A DNA stretch of 58,931 nt from Chitinophagales bacterium (GCA_015487695.1 WFPF01000135.1:1-58931), one strand, 5' to 3'. Counted from the first letter of the stretch, positions 41,074 through 50,840 are shown. The notes: generated by a model not told the origin, from the sequence alone. A program made the numbers and translations.

Positions 41074-43074
41074 TTAGCGTGCAATAACCAGTTTGCTTGT
41101 GGAAACTCCCAGCTTATTTTTAATCTGTATCGTGTACATTCCGGGTGCAAAATCACTTACATCAATATTTTCCAGAATATTATTGGTGTTGCGGTAATTT
41201 ATCGTTCGAATAACCTGTCCTGAAATATTTGTAATCACTACCTGATAGTTTGAAGTTACTTTACTTTCAACTTTCAACTGGAATTGATCACTTGCTGGAT
41301 TTGGATGAATCGATACATTGCCTACTTCCAATTTATCTATTCCAGTAGGTTTACCAAAGATGACGCGAATCCATACGGCCTCACCATCGGTATACCACTG
41401 TCCGTCAGGATAGTAGTAGTAGATACTGGCAAATGCGCCCTGATCTGAAACGCGGTCGTCCAGCATGGTGATCACATTGGCTCCGTCATTACTAAACATA
41501 CTGACAGATACATAGTACATGTTAGGCATTAATACACGATCCTGAACGGCCCCGCCAGTGAGTACTTCCGGAATTGGAATTTCGGCATAACCGCGGGCTG
41601 TATCGGCATCCGTAATTCGGTAAGGCTCGGATTTCAATACTACGTTGGTCCAGTCGCCACCCAGATTGGCATCGAATGCGGTTCCGAAAGTAGGTGTGGT
41701 ATCTTTAATTTCAATAAAGACATCGCCACCGGGAATGGTTGAAGGACCGAGATAAATGCGAACAGCCGTTACCGTATCGGCATTTTTGATGTGCATTACG
41801 TTGGCAAAGCGGGCTCCGTCTCGTGCCGCACCGAATCCGTCAGCGTAATCAGATCCGATCTCGCGGCTGGCGTAACCGTTGTCCACGGCATAAACAGTAT
41901 TCGTAATCATCAGTGTATTATCCGGGCTGACAGAGTCAACAGAAGGACGCACACCGGCCGGGTCGAAGTCGCTGGCACTGTCTGAAATAGCGGCCAGAGC
42001 ATACATGTATTCGGTAAACATATCGGCTGAAGAAAGGTCGATCATATTGTTGGTAATACGGAATGAGTCAGCTGCCAGCGTAATAGTTTGAGAAAGATTG
42101 CTGAAACTTGAGCTGCTGCTGTAAACATAGAATTTCGAACCGGCATTGCTTTGATCGTAAACGCCCTGGTTCAGAAGGCCGGCCAAAGCGTAAGCAGCCG
42201 GGTCCTGCTCAATAGGAATCTGACCGTAAGAAACCGTTACTGGTCCGTTGAAGTCAACCGAGCTGATGGCATAGTCGGCCAGTACGAGGTCATTCTTGGG
42301 TTTGGCAATCAGGCGGATGTCATCCACCATCCAGTAATAATATCCGTCAAATGCGGCAACACGGCCACTTGGCTGCCATGAAAATTTCAGAACAACTTGG
42401 TTTGAACCTCCGGCAATCGATGATATGTTAAGCGAAACAAAATCATCAAATGCTGATCCTTCATTAGGGTTGTAGAAGTCGCGGGCATCATATACCGTTG
42501 TATATGTGGCTCCACCGTCAGCGGATACTTCCAGTGAAGGGATGGCTGAGAAATGACGAACTGCCTGATACCATTCGAGCAGGATGTCATTGTAACCCGA
42601 GCAATCAATCGGATCGGTGATAAGATAAGACTCGTGCGGTACCGGTACGAGGCCCGATCCGGAGGCTCCGCCACAGGTAGCACCCGGGTCGTCATACCAG
42701 TTTGAATCGAATAGCACAAAGCCATTGGCCTGAGTGGCAGACTCAAGAGGCGCAAAGCTGGAGCAGGACCCTCTGGAACCTACGGTAATATCAGGAGTCG
42801 TATTCGGTCCGCGGTATTCCCAAACGGCCGTATCCGTTCCGTTGACAGTACCGGTATTGGACCATGTGGCAGGAATGCCGGCAGAAAAGTCTTCGCCCCA
42901 AATGACCGTGATGGCTTCACCATCTTCGGCAGGTGCTTTGGCTTTTGCATAAGCGGAATGTCTCACGACATTTTCTTTACTGGGTTTTTGATTGATCTGT
43001 CCTATTTGATCCGCCTGCCCGAAAAAAGGCATAGAGACCAAAACAGCAACAGCGAGTAGTAAGATTCTTCTCAT
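41074..43074 (-). CDS. T9SS-secreted modular protein with MAM/jelly-roll-like domain
   Basis: A 666-aa secreted protein. Residues 1-20 are a signal peptide (MRRILLLAVAVLVSMPFFGQ). Residues ~60-265 look like a concanavalin/MAM-type jelly roll (WGEDFSAGIPATWSNTG, FDSNWYDDPGA, SADGGATYTTVYDARDF, YYYWMVDDIRLI). A middle region (~270-560) holds further beta-domains of no recognised family. The last ~75 residues (SIHPNPASDQFQLKVES to SKLVIAR) are a type A T9SS sorting domain. It is probably surface attached or released. Upstream is a TAAATTTG box with a 42-base leader. It is a single-gene unit ending at a strong terminator. Confidence 0.88.
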   Translation of the reverse strand: MRRILLLAVAVLVSMPFFGQADQIGQINQKPSKENVVRHSAYAKAKAPAEDGEAITVIWGEDFSAGIPATWSNTGTVNGTDTAVWEYRGPNTTPDITVGSRGSCSSFAPLESATQANGFVLFDSNWYDDPGATCGGASGSGLVPVPHESYLITDPIDCSGYNDILLEWYQAVRHFSAIPSLEVSADGGATYTTVYDARDFYNPNEGSAFDDFVSLNISSIAGGSNQVVLKFSWQPSGRVAAFDGYYYWMVDDIRLIAKPKNDLVLADYAISSVDFNGPVTVSYGQIPIEQDPAAYALAGLLNQGVYDQSNAGSKFYVYSSSSSFSNLSQTITLAADSFRITNNMIDLSSADMFTEYMYALAAISDSASDFDPAGVRPSVDSVSPDNTLMITNTVYAVDNGYASREIGSDYADGFGAARDGARFANVMHIKNADTVTAVRIYLGPSTIPGGDVFIEIKDTTPTFGTAFDANLGGDWTNVVLKSEPYRITDADTARGYAEIPIPEVLTGGAVQDRVLMPNMYYVSVSMFSNDGANVITMLDDRVSDQGAFASIYYYYPDGQWYTDGEAVWIRVIFGKPTGIDKLEVGNVSIHPNPASDQFQLKVESKVTSNYQVVITNISGQVIRTINYRNTNNILENIDVSDFAPGMYTIQIKNKLGVSTSKLVIAR

Positions 43075-43116
43075 AAGGCTAGTTTTTGTTTTAATGATTT
43101 AGATTTAAATGTGTAC

Positions 43117-43124
43117 CAAATTTA
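43117..43124 (-). promoter_or_regulatory. TAnnTTTG -7 box for the 666-aa T9SS gene
   Basis: TAAATTTG on the minus strand, 42 bases before the ATG at 43074; the leader is AT-rich and unstructured. Confidence 0.55.
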
Positions 43125-43242
43125 ATAAAAAATTCACGGGGTGCACGGGGATTGTGCTTATACGCCCCCCATTCCTGAAAGAAACCCGTATCGTGGTAAG
43201 ATGAAAATAGGAATAGCAGGTGGCAATATGTTCAGAAAATTG

Positions 43243-43809
43243 TCACTTTTTATTAAAACAATGGCGGCAACGGGGCTCATAGATGTCCTTTTCGCCCAAT
43301 TCAATCTGTTGCTCGCTGGCCGTAAGCCGAAAGGAGTAGGATGCCGGAGATCCGCATTGCATGCAAATAGCGTGCAGTTTCGTGACATATTCGGCCATAC
43401 TGAGCAGGGAGGGCATCGGGCCAAAGGGTTTTCCCGTAAAGTCCATATCGAGTCCTGCAATGATTACCCGGCTGCCGGCCGAAGCGAGTTTGTTGCACAC
43501 TTCCGGCAGTTGATCGTCAAAAAACTGAGCCTCGTCAATACCAATCACATCGACACCCGAGGCCAGCACGAGAATGCTTTGTGAATTGCTGACCGGGGTG
43601 GAGGGAATGCTTCTTTTGTCATGAGAAACAATGCTTTCTTCATCATAACGAATGTCAATATGAGGCTTAAATATTTCCACTTTCCTGCCGGCTATGACGG
43701 CCCGCTTGAGCCTTCGAATCAGCTCCTCGGTCTTCCCCGAGAACATGCTGCCGCAAACAACTTCAATCCATCCCCGCTTTTCGCTTCCCGTATGTGGTTC
43801 TACAAACAT
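43243..43809 (-). CDS. tdk: Thymidine kinase
   Basis: Phosphorylates thymidine (type II, zinc-containing class). From the ATG at 43809 it is 188 aa: P-loop GSMFSGKT at residues 20-27, catalytic Glu93 in [10 protein letters not shown], the [14 protein letters not shown] lid region, and zinc ligands Cys149, Cys152, Cys181 and Cys184. A longer frame to 43905 would overlap the divergent gene's start and is unlike the family. The start-to-start gap with that gene is 83 bases. The complete motif set indicates an active enzyme. Confidence 0.95.
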   Translation of the reverse strand: MFVEPHTGSEKRGWIEVVCGSMFSGKTEELIRRLKRAVIAGRKVEIFKPHIDIRYDEESIVSHDKRSIPSTPVSNSQSILVLASGVDVIGIDEAQFFDDQLPEVCNKLASAGSRVIIAGLDMDFTGKPFGPMPSLLSMAEYVTKLHAICMQCGSPASYSFRLTASEQQIELGEKDIYEPRCRHCFNKK

Positions 43810-43821
43810 CCGGCTATTCCA

Positions 43822-43829
43822 TATTTTTG
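43822..43829 (+). promoter_or_regulatory. TAnnTTTG -7 box upstream of the acidic protein gene
   Basis: TATTTTTG, 63 bases before the ATG at 43893 and followed after CATC by a GTG that opens a 21-codon frame overlapping that ATG. A weaker TAACTTGA lies closer. Confidence 0.45.
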
Positions 43830-43892
43830 CATCGTGATAAAAGGAATGATGACTTTTGACGTTAACTTGAGGATCAAATTCAGATACGACCC

Positions 43893-44735
43893 ATGTTGAA
43901 AACAAAAATAGAGGTATTGCTTGATAAAATTCAGCTGGTGTTGGAAGAGGCCGGGGATAAATTGACAGACGTAGACAAACGCCTGCTCAGACGCTATGCT
44001 TCGCAAATTGTTTCAGCCGTTGACAACGAATTGCCTGCAAAGCAGCCATACTTTTCGTCTGCCGGTGAAAATGGACGTCAGGAGGAAATGACCCAAGTGC
44101 CAAAAGTGGAAAATGTGGATGCCGGTGTTAAGAATTCGCTTGCAAGGGAAAACGATGCTCCGCTGCAGTTGATAAACGCTCGCGATGAAGCCGGCTCGAA
44201 AGAGGAGCCGCAAAAAGTAGAAAGCGAAGAGAAGAAAGAAAGAGAGGAGAAAGAAGAAGTCTTTGGTTTTCTGCATCCGCAGGATAAAGACAAAGCCAAG
44301 CGAGAAAAAAGTGAAGAAGCTTTTAAAGATATAAGCCAGAGCCTGGAAGCTATCAAGCAGGCAAACATGAAGAAAATGGCACTGCTGGAAGAAGAAGATG
44401 AAGATGAAGAAGAGGAAAGAGTGGATGCCGGAGACGGTGCCCCATCGCTTAATGACCGGTTTAAGGATGAGCAGGCCGTATTGATTGATCAGCTGAAAGA
44501 ACAGCCCATCGCCAATTTGCAGCTTGAAATTGATCTGAATGACAAATTTTGGTTTGTAAGCGAACTGTTTGAAGGTGATGCCAATGCATTCGGGAATTTG
44601 TTAAAAGCCCTCGATCAGGCGGCCAGTCTGGATAGTGCCCTCAGACTGCTGGGCGAAAAGATTGACCTGAATGACCGGGGGCAGGCCGTTCAAAAACTGC
44701 TCCGCCTTGTGAAAAGGCGTTTTATGAATGCCTAA
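43893..44735 (+). CDS. Uncharacterised acidic protein conserved in Bacteroidota
   Basis: A 280-aa soluble protein with three parts: an N-terminal helical segment (residues ~1-50), a long low-complexity charged linker (~60-180) with a run of acidic residues ([10 protein letters not shown]), and a compact C-terminal helical domain (~185-280) with [33 protein letters not shown] and VKRRF. The C-terminal pattern of a LNDKFxFxxELFxGD motif is one I associate with conserved Bacteroidota proteins of no assigned function. Its stop overlaps the stop of convergent waaA. Possible roles as a nucleoid or cell-cycle adaptor are speculation. Confidence 0.8.
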   Translation: MLKTKIEVLLDKIQLVLEEAGDKLTDVDKRLLRRYASQIVSAVDNELPAKQPYFSSAGENGRQEEMTQVPKVENVDAGVKNSLARENDAPLQLINARDEAGSKEEPQKVESEEKKEREEKEEVFGFLHPQDKDKAKREKSEEAFKDISQSLEAIKQANMKKMALLEEEDEDEEEERVDAGDGAPSLNDRFKDEQAVLIDQLKEQPIANLQLEIDLNDKFWFVSELFEGDANAFGNLLKALDQAASLDSALRLLGEKIDLNDRGQAVQKLLRLVKRRFMNA

Positions 44736-45964
44736 AGAAAGGCCTCTGCTGCTTTCACTATTTTTTCACTTCCCCCAAGGTGCGAGCGCACGTAATCTCT
44801 TGATATTGCACCCATTTCCTTTAACTTTTTTTCATCTGTCAGCAATTCGTTTATTTCGCGGGCCAGCTTTTCCGGTGAATCGCTCAGAGCCGCTCCGGAC
44901 TGCAGCAATTCCCGGGCTTCAGTGAATTTTTGATGGCGGGGTCCGTAAGCCAGCGGAATGCCGTAGACGGCTGCCTCCAGAACGTTGTGAACTCCCCGTC
45001 CATAGCCGCCACCAATGATCGCCAGATCGGCATAACGATAATATTTTGCCAGTTGGCCCATACTGTCCAGAATGATGACCGCCTCCCCCGGCCATGCACC
45101 TTTCCATTTGCTGCTTCTCAGCACCTGCTGATCAAATGCTTCGCTTATCGTCCGGATATTTTTCTCATGAATTTCATGGGGTGCAATGATCAAGATGATT
45201 TGACCGGGATTCAGTTTTCGGAGCAAAGGCAAGTCGCTGGGCCAGATACTGCCGGCCACGATAACTTTCTTTCCGTTCGCAATGTGGGCAAAAGCTTCGT
45301 CTTCAAAGGGAATCTGCGCAATGCGCCAAACGCGGTCAAACCGGGTATCCGGGGCCGTCATTGTATTTTCGATTCCGATCTTTCCGAGCAGGGCTTCCGA
45401 GTCCGTATCCTGCACGATGAGCAAGTCGAAACTGCGAAGGATTTTGCGGAACAAAGAGGCGTAAGGCTTGAAAAAAATCTGATTCTTGCGAAAAACAGCA
45501 GAGAAGAGAATCCGGGGGACGGATGCTTCCTTCAGCGCTTCCAGATAATACATCCAGAATTCATATTTAACGAAAAGGGCCAGTTTCGGATTGGTCAATT
45601 CGATGAATTTCCTTGCGTTGTAGAGGCTGTCGGTCGGCAGGTATGATACGAGATCGGCCAGGGGTTCATCCTTGCGCACCTCATAGCCCGAAGGCGAGAA
45701 AAAGGTGAGCAAATAAAAATAGCCGGGATGCCTTTTCTTCAGCAATTCAAGTACGGGGCGGCCCTGCTCAAACTCTCCCAATGAGGCGCAATGCATCCAT
45801 ACCAGGGGGCGTGTGTTTTCATTCATTGCTTTGGCCAGCTGCTCAAAAACAGATTTCCGGCCCCTGACCCATTGCCGGGCTTTGCGGTGGCCCGACAGGG
45901 CTGCCAGGCGAATCGAAGCATGGTAAGCCCGGATGCCAAGCCGGTAGCAGATTCTTGAAATCAT
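44732..45964 (-). CDS. waaA: 3-deoxy-D-manno-octulosonate (Kdo) transferase
   Basis: Adds Kdo to lipid A precursor, an inner-core LPS step (GT30). From the ATG at 45964 it is 410 aa: N-terminal VWMHCASLGEFEQGRPVLELL with catalytic-region Glu64, FFSPSGYEVRKDEPLADLVSYLPTD (split across lines here as FFSPSGYEVR and VSYLPTD), the Rossmann half with VIVAGSIWPSDLPLL, LIIAPHEIHEKN, and DLAIIGGGYGRGVHNVLEAA for donor binding. A frame extending to 46024 is rejected because 45964 forms an ATGA overlap with the upstream outer-membrane protein gene. Complete and standard size. Confidence 0.94.
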   Translation of the reverse strand: MISRICYRLGIRAYHASIRLAALSGHRKARQWVRGRKSVFEQLAKAMNENTRPLVWMHCASLGEFEQGRPVLELLKKRHPGYFYLLTFFSPSGYEVRKDEPLADLVSYLPTDSLYNARKFIELTNPKLALFVKYEFWMYYLEALKEASVPRILFSAVFRKNQIFFKPYASLFRKILRSFDLLIVQDTDSEALLGKIGIENTMTAPDTRFDRVWRIAQIPFEDEAFAHIANGKKVIVAGSIWPSDLPLLRKLNPGQIILIIAPHEIHEKNIRTISEAFDQQVLRSSKWKGAWPGEAVIILDSMGQLAKYYRYADLAIIGGGYGRGVHNVLEAAVYGIPLAYGPRHQKFTEARELLQSGAALSDSPEKLAREINELLTDEKKLKEMGAISRDYVRSHLGGSEKIVKAAEAFL

Positions 45965-46725
45965 CGCAATGACGGTTCGTTTGGGAACTTGACTTCCGGT
46001 CTTTTGTAGAAGGGCAGTATCCATGACGCCTTGAGGGCAAAGAGCAAATCAATTCGCAGACCTTCGTCACGGTTGTTGCCTGCATAATCGTAACCCCTTC
46101 GGTTGCGGGTGAGTGCCTGACTCATATCAAGTCCGATATTGAAATTGACAAGATGATTGCTGCTCAGGTAGTGATAGCCGACATATTCCGAAAGGCTGAA
46201 TCCATTGCTGAGCCGATCGTAGCCTTTCAGGTATTCTCCGCTAATCTGAGGTACGGTGCCGCTTTCCGACAGATAGTAGTTGATGCGATGCTGCAAAAAG
46301 CCGGCTCCGAGCATCGTTAGTATTCCGCTCCCCGACTTTGAGCGCGATTCGAAAAGTTTCCCCACCCAGAAGGTCATTTGCCAGCCCCGCATCTGCAGTT
46401 CGGGCAGGTAGAGAAAACCATCGGCTCCTATGATGCGTCCGTCAGGTGTCATGATATCTTTTAGCAGACTGTTTTCTTTCACATTTGAATTAAAAAGGAA
46501 GTCTGCGGCCAGGCCCATGTATAAGTTATTGTGAAAACGATAGAGCAGGGAAGGCCCGACCTTGCCGAGCGTGCCAAAGCGATCAGCTAAATCACCGGCA
46601 GGCACTGCAGGGCCGCCTTCTACGGCAAACATCCACAAATTAGGATGTTCCTGGGTTTGCTGCGCCATGCCGCTTTGCATATAAAAAACCAGGCCGGTCA
46701 ATAATAATGTAAGGGTCTTTTTCAT
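45961..46725 (-). CDS. Outer-membrane beta-barrel protein coupled to waaA
   Basis: A 254-aa protein with signal peptide KKTLTLLLTGLVFYMQSGMA and a barrel-like body (LWMFAVEGGPAVPAGDL, LLYRFHNNLYMGLAADFLF, WQMTFWVGKLFE, HLVNFNIGLDMSQAL, ALKASWILPF). It belongs to the broad PorT/outer-membrane-beta-barrel type without a named family. Its stop overlaps the waaA start in ATGA, so expression is coupled to LPS core synthesis. It is divergent from the polysaccharide cluster, with a 100-bp gap. A structural or LPS-associated role is inferred from context only. Confidence 0.8.
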   Translation of the reverse strand: MKKTLTLLLTGLVFYMQSGMAQQTQEHPNLWMFAVEGGPAVPAGDLADRFGTLGKVGPSLLYRFHNNLYMGLAADFLFNSNVKENSLLKDIMTPDGRIIGADGFLYLPELQMRGWQMTFWVGKLFESRSKSGSGILTMLGAGFLQHRINYYLSESGTVPQISGEYLKGYDRLSNGFSLSEYVGYHYLSSNHLVNFNIGLDMSQALTRNRRGYDYAGNNRDEGLRIDLLFALKASWILPFYKRPEVKFPNEPSLR

Positions 46726-46795
46726 TAGTCTTGAAATAGCATTTTAAAGCAGTCTTTTTAACCGGTTCAATTATTTCCGCCCCTCCAATTATCCA

Positions 46796-46803
46796 TATAT
46801 TTG
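46796..46803 (+). promoter_or_regulatory. TAnnTTTG -7 box heading the nucleotide-sugar operon
   Basis: TATATTTG, 22 bases before the ATG at 46826. No further perfect box is seen at the starts of the eight following genes, consistent with one long transcript. Confidence 0.6.
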
Positions 46804-46825
46804 CAGCTCGAAAATAGATGATTCC

Positions 46826-47959
46826 ATGAGAAAAATTCAGATGGTCGATATCCTTTCACAATATGCAAAAATAGAAGAAGAAATTACTTCGGGCATGAAA
46901 GCGGTTTTTGATAAAAGTGCATTTATTGGAGGTCCGGCCGTCAGGGATTTTGTGACTGAGTTGGGAGCGTGGCTGAATGTACGCCACGTGATTCCATGTG
47001 CCAACGGGACGGATGCCCTGCAAATTGCACTCATGGCACTGAATCTGAAGGAGGGCGATGAAGTGATAACGACTCCTTTTACATTCGTGGCAACGGCCGA
47101 GGTGATTGCCCTCCTGAAACTGAAACCGGTATTTGTAGATGTGGAAGAGGAATCATTTAATATGGACATCAACGAGGTGGCCAAAGCCATCGGCCCACGT
47201 ACCCGTGCCATTATTCCGGTTCATCTTTTCGGCCAGGCTGTGAATATGGAAGCGCTGATGGAGCTGGTAGCCGGTCGCGAGATAGCCATCATCGAAGACA
47301 ATGCCCAGTCGATCGGGGCGGAGTATCGGTTTGAGGACGGACACAAGCAATTTACCGGCACGATAGGAGATATCGGAACGACTTCCTTTTATCCGACCAA
47401 GAACCTGGGCGCTTATGGTGACGGGGGTGCCCTGATGAGCAATGACGAGCATTTGGCGCAGCGCATGCGACTGATTGCCAATCATGGCTCAGACCGGAAA
47501 TATTACTATGACGAGATAGGCGTCAATTCGCGTCTCGATGCCCTGCAGGCCGTGGTGCTTCGCAGCAAACTGAAGCGACTCGAACAATACAACCGGGCCC
47601 GACAGGAAGCCGCAGCCCGCTATGATGAAATGTTGAAAGATCTAAGCGAGATACAGACACCTGTTCGGGTGCCTTATTCAACGCATGTCTTTCATCAGTA
47701 TACACTCAGGGTCAGCCGCGACCGCGATGCCCTGAAAGATTTTCTGGCATCTCACGACATTCCTTCCATGGTTTATTATCCGGTGCCCCTGCATATCAGC
47801 AGCGCCTATGCAAAATTCGGATATGGAGAAGGTGACTTCCCGGTGGCCGAACAACTTTCAAAGGAAGTCTTGTCGCTGCCTATGCACACGGAACTCGATG
47901 AAGAGCAACAATACTTTATAACGGAAAAGATTAAAGAATTCTTTAAAAGTCGAAAATGA
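46826..47959 (+). CDS. DegT/DnrJ/EryC1/StrS-family sugar aminotransferase (WbpE-like)
   Basis: A 377-aa PLP-dependent aminotransferase acting on a nucleotide-linked keto sugar. Family motifs: QMVDILSQYAKIEEEI at the start, CANGTDALQIALMAL, PFTFVATAEVI, EDNAQSIGAEY, and the PLP-binding lysine Lys192 in SFYPTKNLGAYGDGGA; late HVFHQYTLRV and MVYYPVPLHI. The set most resembles WbpE/WlbC, which aminates UDP-2-acetamido-3-keto-glucuronate. A WbpD-like acetyltransferase three genes downstream supports that reading; no WbpB dehydrogenase is present here. It overlaps the next gene by four bases. The specific substrate is inferred, not proven. Confidence 0.9.
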   Translation: MRKIQMVDILSQYAKIEEEITSGMKAVFDKSAFIGGPAVRDFVTELGAWLNVRHVIPCANGTDALQIALMALNLKEGDEVITTPFTFVATAEVIALLKLKPVFVDVEEESFNMDINEVAKAIGPRTRAIIPVHLFGQAVNMEALMELVAGREIAIIEDNAQSIGAEYRFEDGHKQFTGTIGDIGTTSFYPTKNLGAYGDGGALMSNDEHLAQRMRLIANHGSDRKYYYDEIGVNSRLDALQAVVLRSKLKRLEQYNRARQEAAARYDEMLKDLSEIQTPVRVPYSTHVFHQYTLRVSRDRDALKDFLASHDIPSMVYYPVPLHISSAYAKFGYGEGDFPVAEQLSKEVLSLPMHTELDEEQQYFITEKIKEFFKSRK

Positions 47960-49269
47960 AAATATCAGTCGTAGGAACAGGATATGTGGGATTGGTGACG
48001 GGTACCTGCCTGGCGGATACCGGCAATGAGGTCATCTGTGTGGATATTGATGAAGCGAAGGTTGCCATGATGAAGGATGGGAAAGTACCTATTTACGAAC
48101 CGCAGTTGGAGACCATATTTGATCGGAATGTCCGGCAGGCGCGGCTGACTTTTACTACCGAACTGGCCGAAGGACTGACCAATTCGGATGTGGTTTTCCT
48201 TGCACTGCCTACTCCGCCCGGTGCCGATGGCAGTGCCGATCTCTCGGCTGTTCTGAGTGTGGCGGAAGAAATCGGGAAATTGATTGACCGCTACAAAGTG
48301 ATAATTGACAAGAGTACCGTGCCGGTAGGTACGGCCGAGAAAGTCAGAGCCGCCATTGCAAAAAATGCCAGGGTTGATTTTGATGTGGTCTCAAATCCCG
48401 AGTTCCTGCGCGAGGGCTTTGCCGTGGAAGACTTTATGAAACCTGACCGTATAGTTATCGGTACCCGGTCCGAAAGGGCCAGGGCCATTCTACAGGATCT
48501 CTATAAGCCCTTTGTACGTCAGGGAAATCCAATACTCTTTATGGACGAGCGATCGGCCGAGTTGACAAAATATGCGGCCAATGCCTTTTTGGCTACCAAG
48601 ATTACCTTCATGAATGAAATCGCCAATTTTTGTGAAAAAGTCGGAGCCGATGTCGATATGGTACGCATGGGCATCGGAGCCGATTCGAGAATCGGAAAGC
48701 GCTTTTTGTTTGCAGGCATAGGTTTCGGTGGCAGCTGTTTTCCAAAGGATGTGCAGGCTCTGGCGAAGAGCGGCAATGAATTTGGTTATAATTTCAGTAT
48801 CATTGAAAAAGTGCTGGAAGTCAACGAGCGGCAGCGAATCCTGCTGGCCGAGCGTGTGAAAGCGCATTTCGGAAGCAATCTGAAAGGTAAGAAAATAGCG
48901 GTTTGGGGACTTGCCTTCAAACCCGAAACCGATGATATTCGTGAGGCTCCGGCTCTTTATTTGATCGATAAACTGCTGGAAGAAGGGGCAGAAGTGACCG
49001 CATTTGATCCGGAGGCCATTGAGAATGTGAAAAAATTACTGGGCGATAAGATTGGATTTACGGACAACATGTATGAAGCTTTGCGGGGAGCTGACGCCCT
49101 GCTCATTGCTACGGAATGGTCGGTATTCCGGAGCCCAGATTTTGAAAAAATGGCTGAATTGATGAACGAAAGACTCATTTTTGACGGTCGCAATCTTTAT
49201 GATGTGGCCGATATGCAGAAGAGAGGCTTTACGTATAAGAGCATTGGCCGCAAAACGGTTGGAAATTAA
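47956..49269 (+). CDS. ugd: UDP-glucose 6-dehydrogenase
   Basis: Oxidises UDP-glucose to UDP-glucuronate with two NAD. The 437-aa protein has [15 protein letters not shown] (NAD site), [24 protein letters not shown], and the catalytic cysteine Cys261 in [13 protein letters not shown]; the C-terminal half has [16 protein letters not shown]. The NPEFLREG and GGSCFPKD blocks identify the UDP-glucose branch rather than the UDP-HexNAc branch represented by the gene at 50841. It overlaps its neighbours on both sides (ATGA upstream; a TAATG junction downstream) and feeds the next enzyme, the UDP-xylose-forming decarboxylase. Confidence 0.95.
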   Translation: MKISVVGTGYVGLVTGTCLADTGNEVICVDIDEAKVAMMKDGKVPIYEPQLETIFDRNVRQARLTFTTELAEGLTNSDVVFLALPTPPGADGSADLSAVLSVAEEIGKLIDRYKVIIDKSTVPVGTAEKVRAAIAKNARVDFDVVSNPEFLREGFAVEDFMKPDRIVIGTRSERARAILQDLYKPFVRQGNPILFMDERSAELTKYAANAFLATKITFMNEIANFCEKVGADVDMVRMGIGADSRIGKRFLFAGIGFGGSCFPKDVQALAKSGNEFGYNFSIIEKVLEVNERQRILLAERVKAHFGSNLKGKKIAVWGLAFKPETDDIREAPALYLIDKLLEEGAEVTAFDPEAIENVKKLLGDKIGFTDNMYEALRGADALLIATEWSVFRSPDFEKMAELMNERLIFDGRNLYDVADMQKRGFTYKSIGRKTVGN

Positions 49270-50255
49270 TGAAACGGGTTCTCATCACGGGTGCTGCCGG
49301 ATTTCTGGGCTCTCACTTATGTGAGCGTTTTCTGAAAGAGGGCTATCATGTAATCGGAATGGACAATCTCATTACCGGTCGCATCGAAAACATTGAGCAC
49401 CTTTTTCATCTCAAGGAGTTCACCTTCTACCATCACGATGTGACGCGCTTTGTCTACGTACCCGAAGAGTTGGACTACATCCTTCATTTTGCTTCACCGG
49501 CCAGCCCTATTGATTATCTGAAAATACCGATACAGACCCTGAAGGTGGGTTCTCTGGGCACGCACCATCTCTTGGGCCTGGCCAAAGCTAAAAAAGCCTG
49601 CATCCTTGTGGCATCTACATCCGAAGTATATGGCGATCCACTGGTGCATCCCCAGTCGGAAGACTATTGGGGACACGTCAATCCCATCGGGCCGAGGGGC
49701 GTATATGATGAAGCGAAACGCTTCCAGGAGGCCATCACCATGGCCTACCACCGATATCATGGTCTGGATACGAAGATTGCCCGCATATTCAACACCTATG
49801 GCCCAAGGATGAGACTCAATGACGGACGGGTTCTGCCGGCCTTCATCGGGCAGGCACTCAGGGGAGAGGAGCTTACCGTCTTTGGAGATGGAAAACAGAC
49901 GAGGTCATTCTGTTTTGTGGATGATTTGGTCGAAGGTATTTACCGCCTTTTGCTGAGCGATCATCACGAACCCGTGAATCTTGGAAATCCGGATGAAGTG
50001 ACGATTCTGGAGTTTGCCCGCGAAATACAGGAACTGACCGGAGCCCGGAGCAAAGTGGTATTCAAACCCCTTCCTGTGGATGACCCGATGCAGCGGCAAC
50101 CCGACATCGGCAGGGCAAAGGAATGGCTCGGATGGGAACCGGTCGTCTCGCGGAGCGAGGGGTTGAAAATTACCTATGATTATTTTAAATCTCTCCCCGA
50201 AGAAGACCTCTATAAAACAGAACACAATAATTTCGAGGAATACATAAAGAAATGA
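49269..50255 (+). CDS. UDP-glucuronate decarboxylase (UDP-xylose synthase)
   Basis: Converts UDP-glucuronate to UDP-xylose. The 328-aa extended SDR has [10 protein letters not shown] at the NAD site, [30 protein letters not shown] (a hallmark of the UXS family), [14 protein letters not shown], and the catalytic Tyr146-x3-Lys150 in GVYDEAKR; late [19 protein letters not shown] and [15 protein letters not shown]. The HFASPASP and [11 protein letters not shown] blocks separate it from epimerases. It directly follows ugd with an overlapping stop and start, forming a two-step UDP-Glc to UDP-Xyl path. Confidence 0.94.
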   Translation: MKRVLITGAAGFLGSHLCERFLKEGYHVIGMDNLITGRIENIEHLFHLKEFTFYHHDVTRFVYVPEELDYILHFASPASPIDYLKIPIQTLKVGSLGTHHLLGLAKAKKACILVASTSEVYGDPLVHPQSEDYWGHVNPIGPRGVYDEAKRFQEAITMAYHRYHGLDTKIARIFNTYGPRMRLNDGRVLPAFIGQALRGEELTVFGDGKQTRSFCFVDDLVEGIYRLLLSDHHEPVNLGNPDEVTILEFAREIQELTGARSKVVFKPLPVDDPMQRQPDIGRAKEWLGWEPVVSRSEGLKITYDYFKSLPEEDLYKTEHNNFEEYIKK

Positions 50256-50830
50256 AAGACTATTTCGCTCATGAGACGGCTGTGATTGATGAGGGCTGCC
50301 AAATCGGAGCCGGAACACGCATCTGGCACTTTTCCCATGTCATGCCGGGTGCCGTCATTGGCCGCAATTGCAATTTGGGTCAGAATGTAGTGGTATCTCC
50401 GGATGTCGTTCTGGGCGATAATGTGAAAGTTCAGAACAACGTATCGATCTATACCGGAGTCATCTGCGAAGAGGATGTCTTCCTCGGCCCCTCCATGGTC
50501 TTCACCAATGTGATCAACCCGCGCAGTGCCGTGGTGCGAAGGGGGCAATATGCCAAAACGACCGTGAAGAGAGGTGCATCCATTGGTGCCAATGCCACGA
50601 TTATCTGCGGTCATGACATCGGCTCTTTTGCTTTTATAGGTGCAGGAGCCGTTGTCACCCATGATGTGAAGCCTTATGCTTTGATTATTGGTAATCCGGG
50701 CAGACAGGCAGGCTGGATGAGTGAATACGGGCATCGCCTTCACTTTGATGCGGACGGGATAGCGATTTGCCCCGAAAGTGGCGAGAAGTATAAACTAGAG
50801 AAAGATTTTGTAACTAAAATGGAAGTATAA
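50252..50830 (+). CDS. Hexapeptide-repeat N-acetyltransferase (WbpD-like)
   Basis: A 192-aa left-handed beta-helix acyltransferase with N-terminal [20 protein letters not shown] and repeated V/I-G hexads ([33 protein letters not shown]), then [16 protein letters not shown] and [13 protein letters not shown] and the [17 protein letters not shown] ending. The pattern is that of WbpD/WlbB, which acetylates UDP-2-acetamido-3-amino-glucuronate, the product of WbpE. It overlaps the decarboxylase gene by four bases. If the aminotransferase at 46826 supplies its substrate, the two steps would yield a 2,3-diacetamido sugar nucleotide. Specificity is inferred. Confidence 0.9.
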   Translation: MKDYFAHETAVIDEGCQIGAGTRIWHFSHVMPGAVIGRNCNLGQNVVVSPDVVLGDNVKVQNNVSIYTGVICEEDVFLGPSMVFTNVINPRSAVVRRGQYAKTTVKRGASIGANATIICGHDIGSFAFIGAGAVVTHDVKPYALIIGNPGRQAGWMSEYGHRLHFDADGIAICPESGEKYKLEKDFVTKMEV

Positions 50831-50840
50831 ATCCCCTTTT

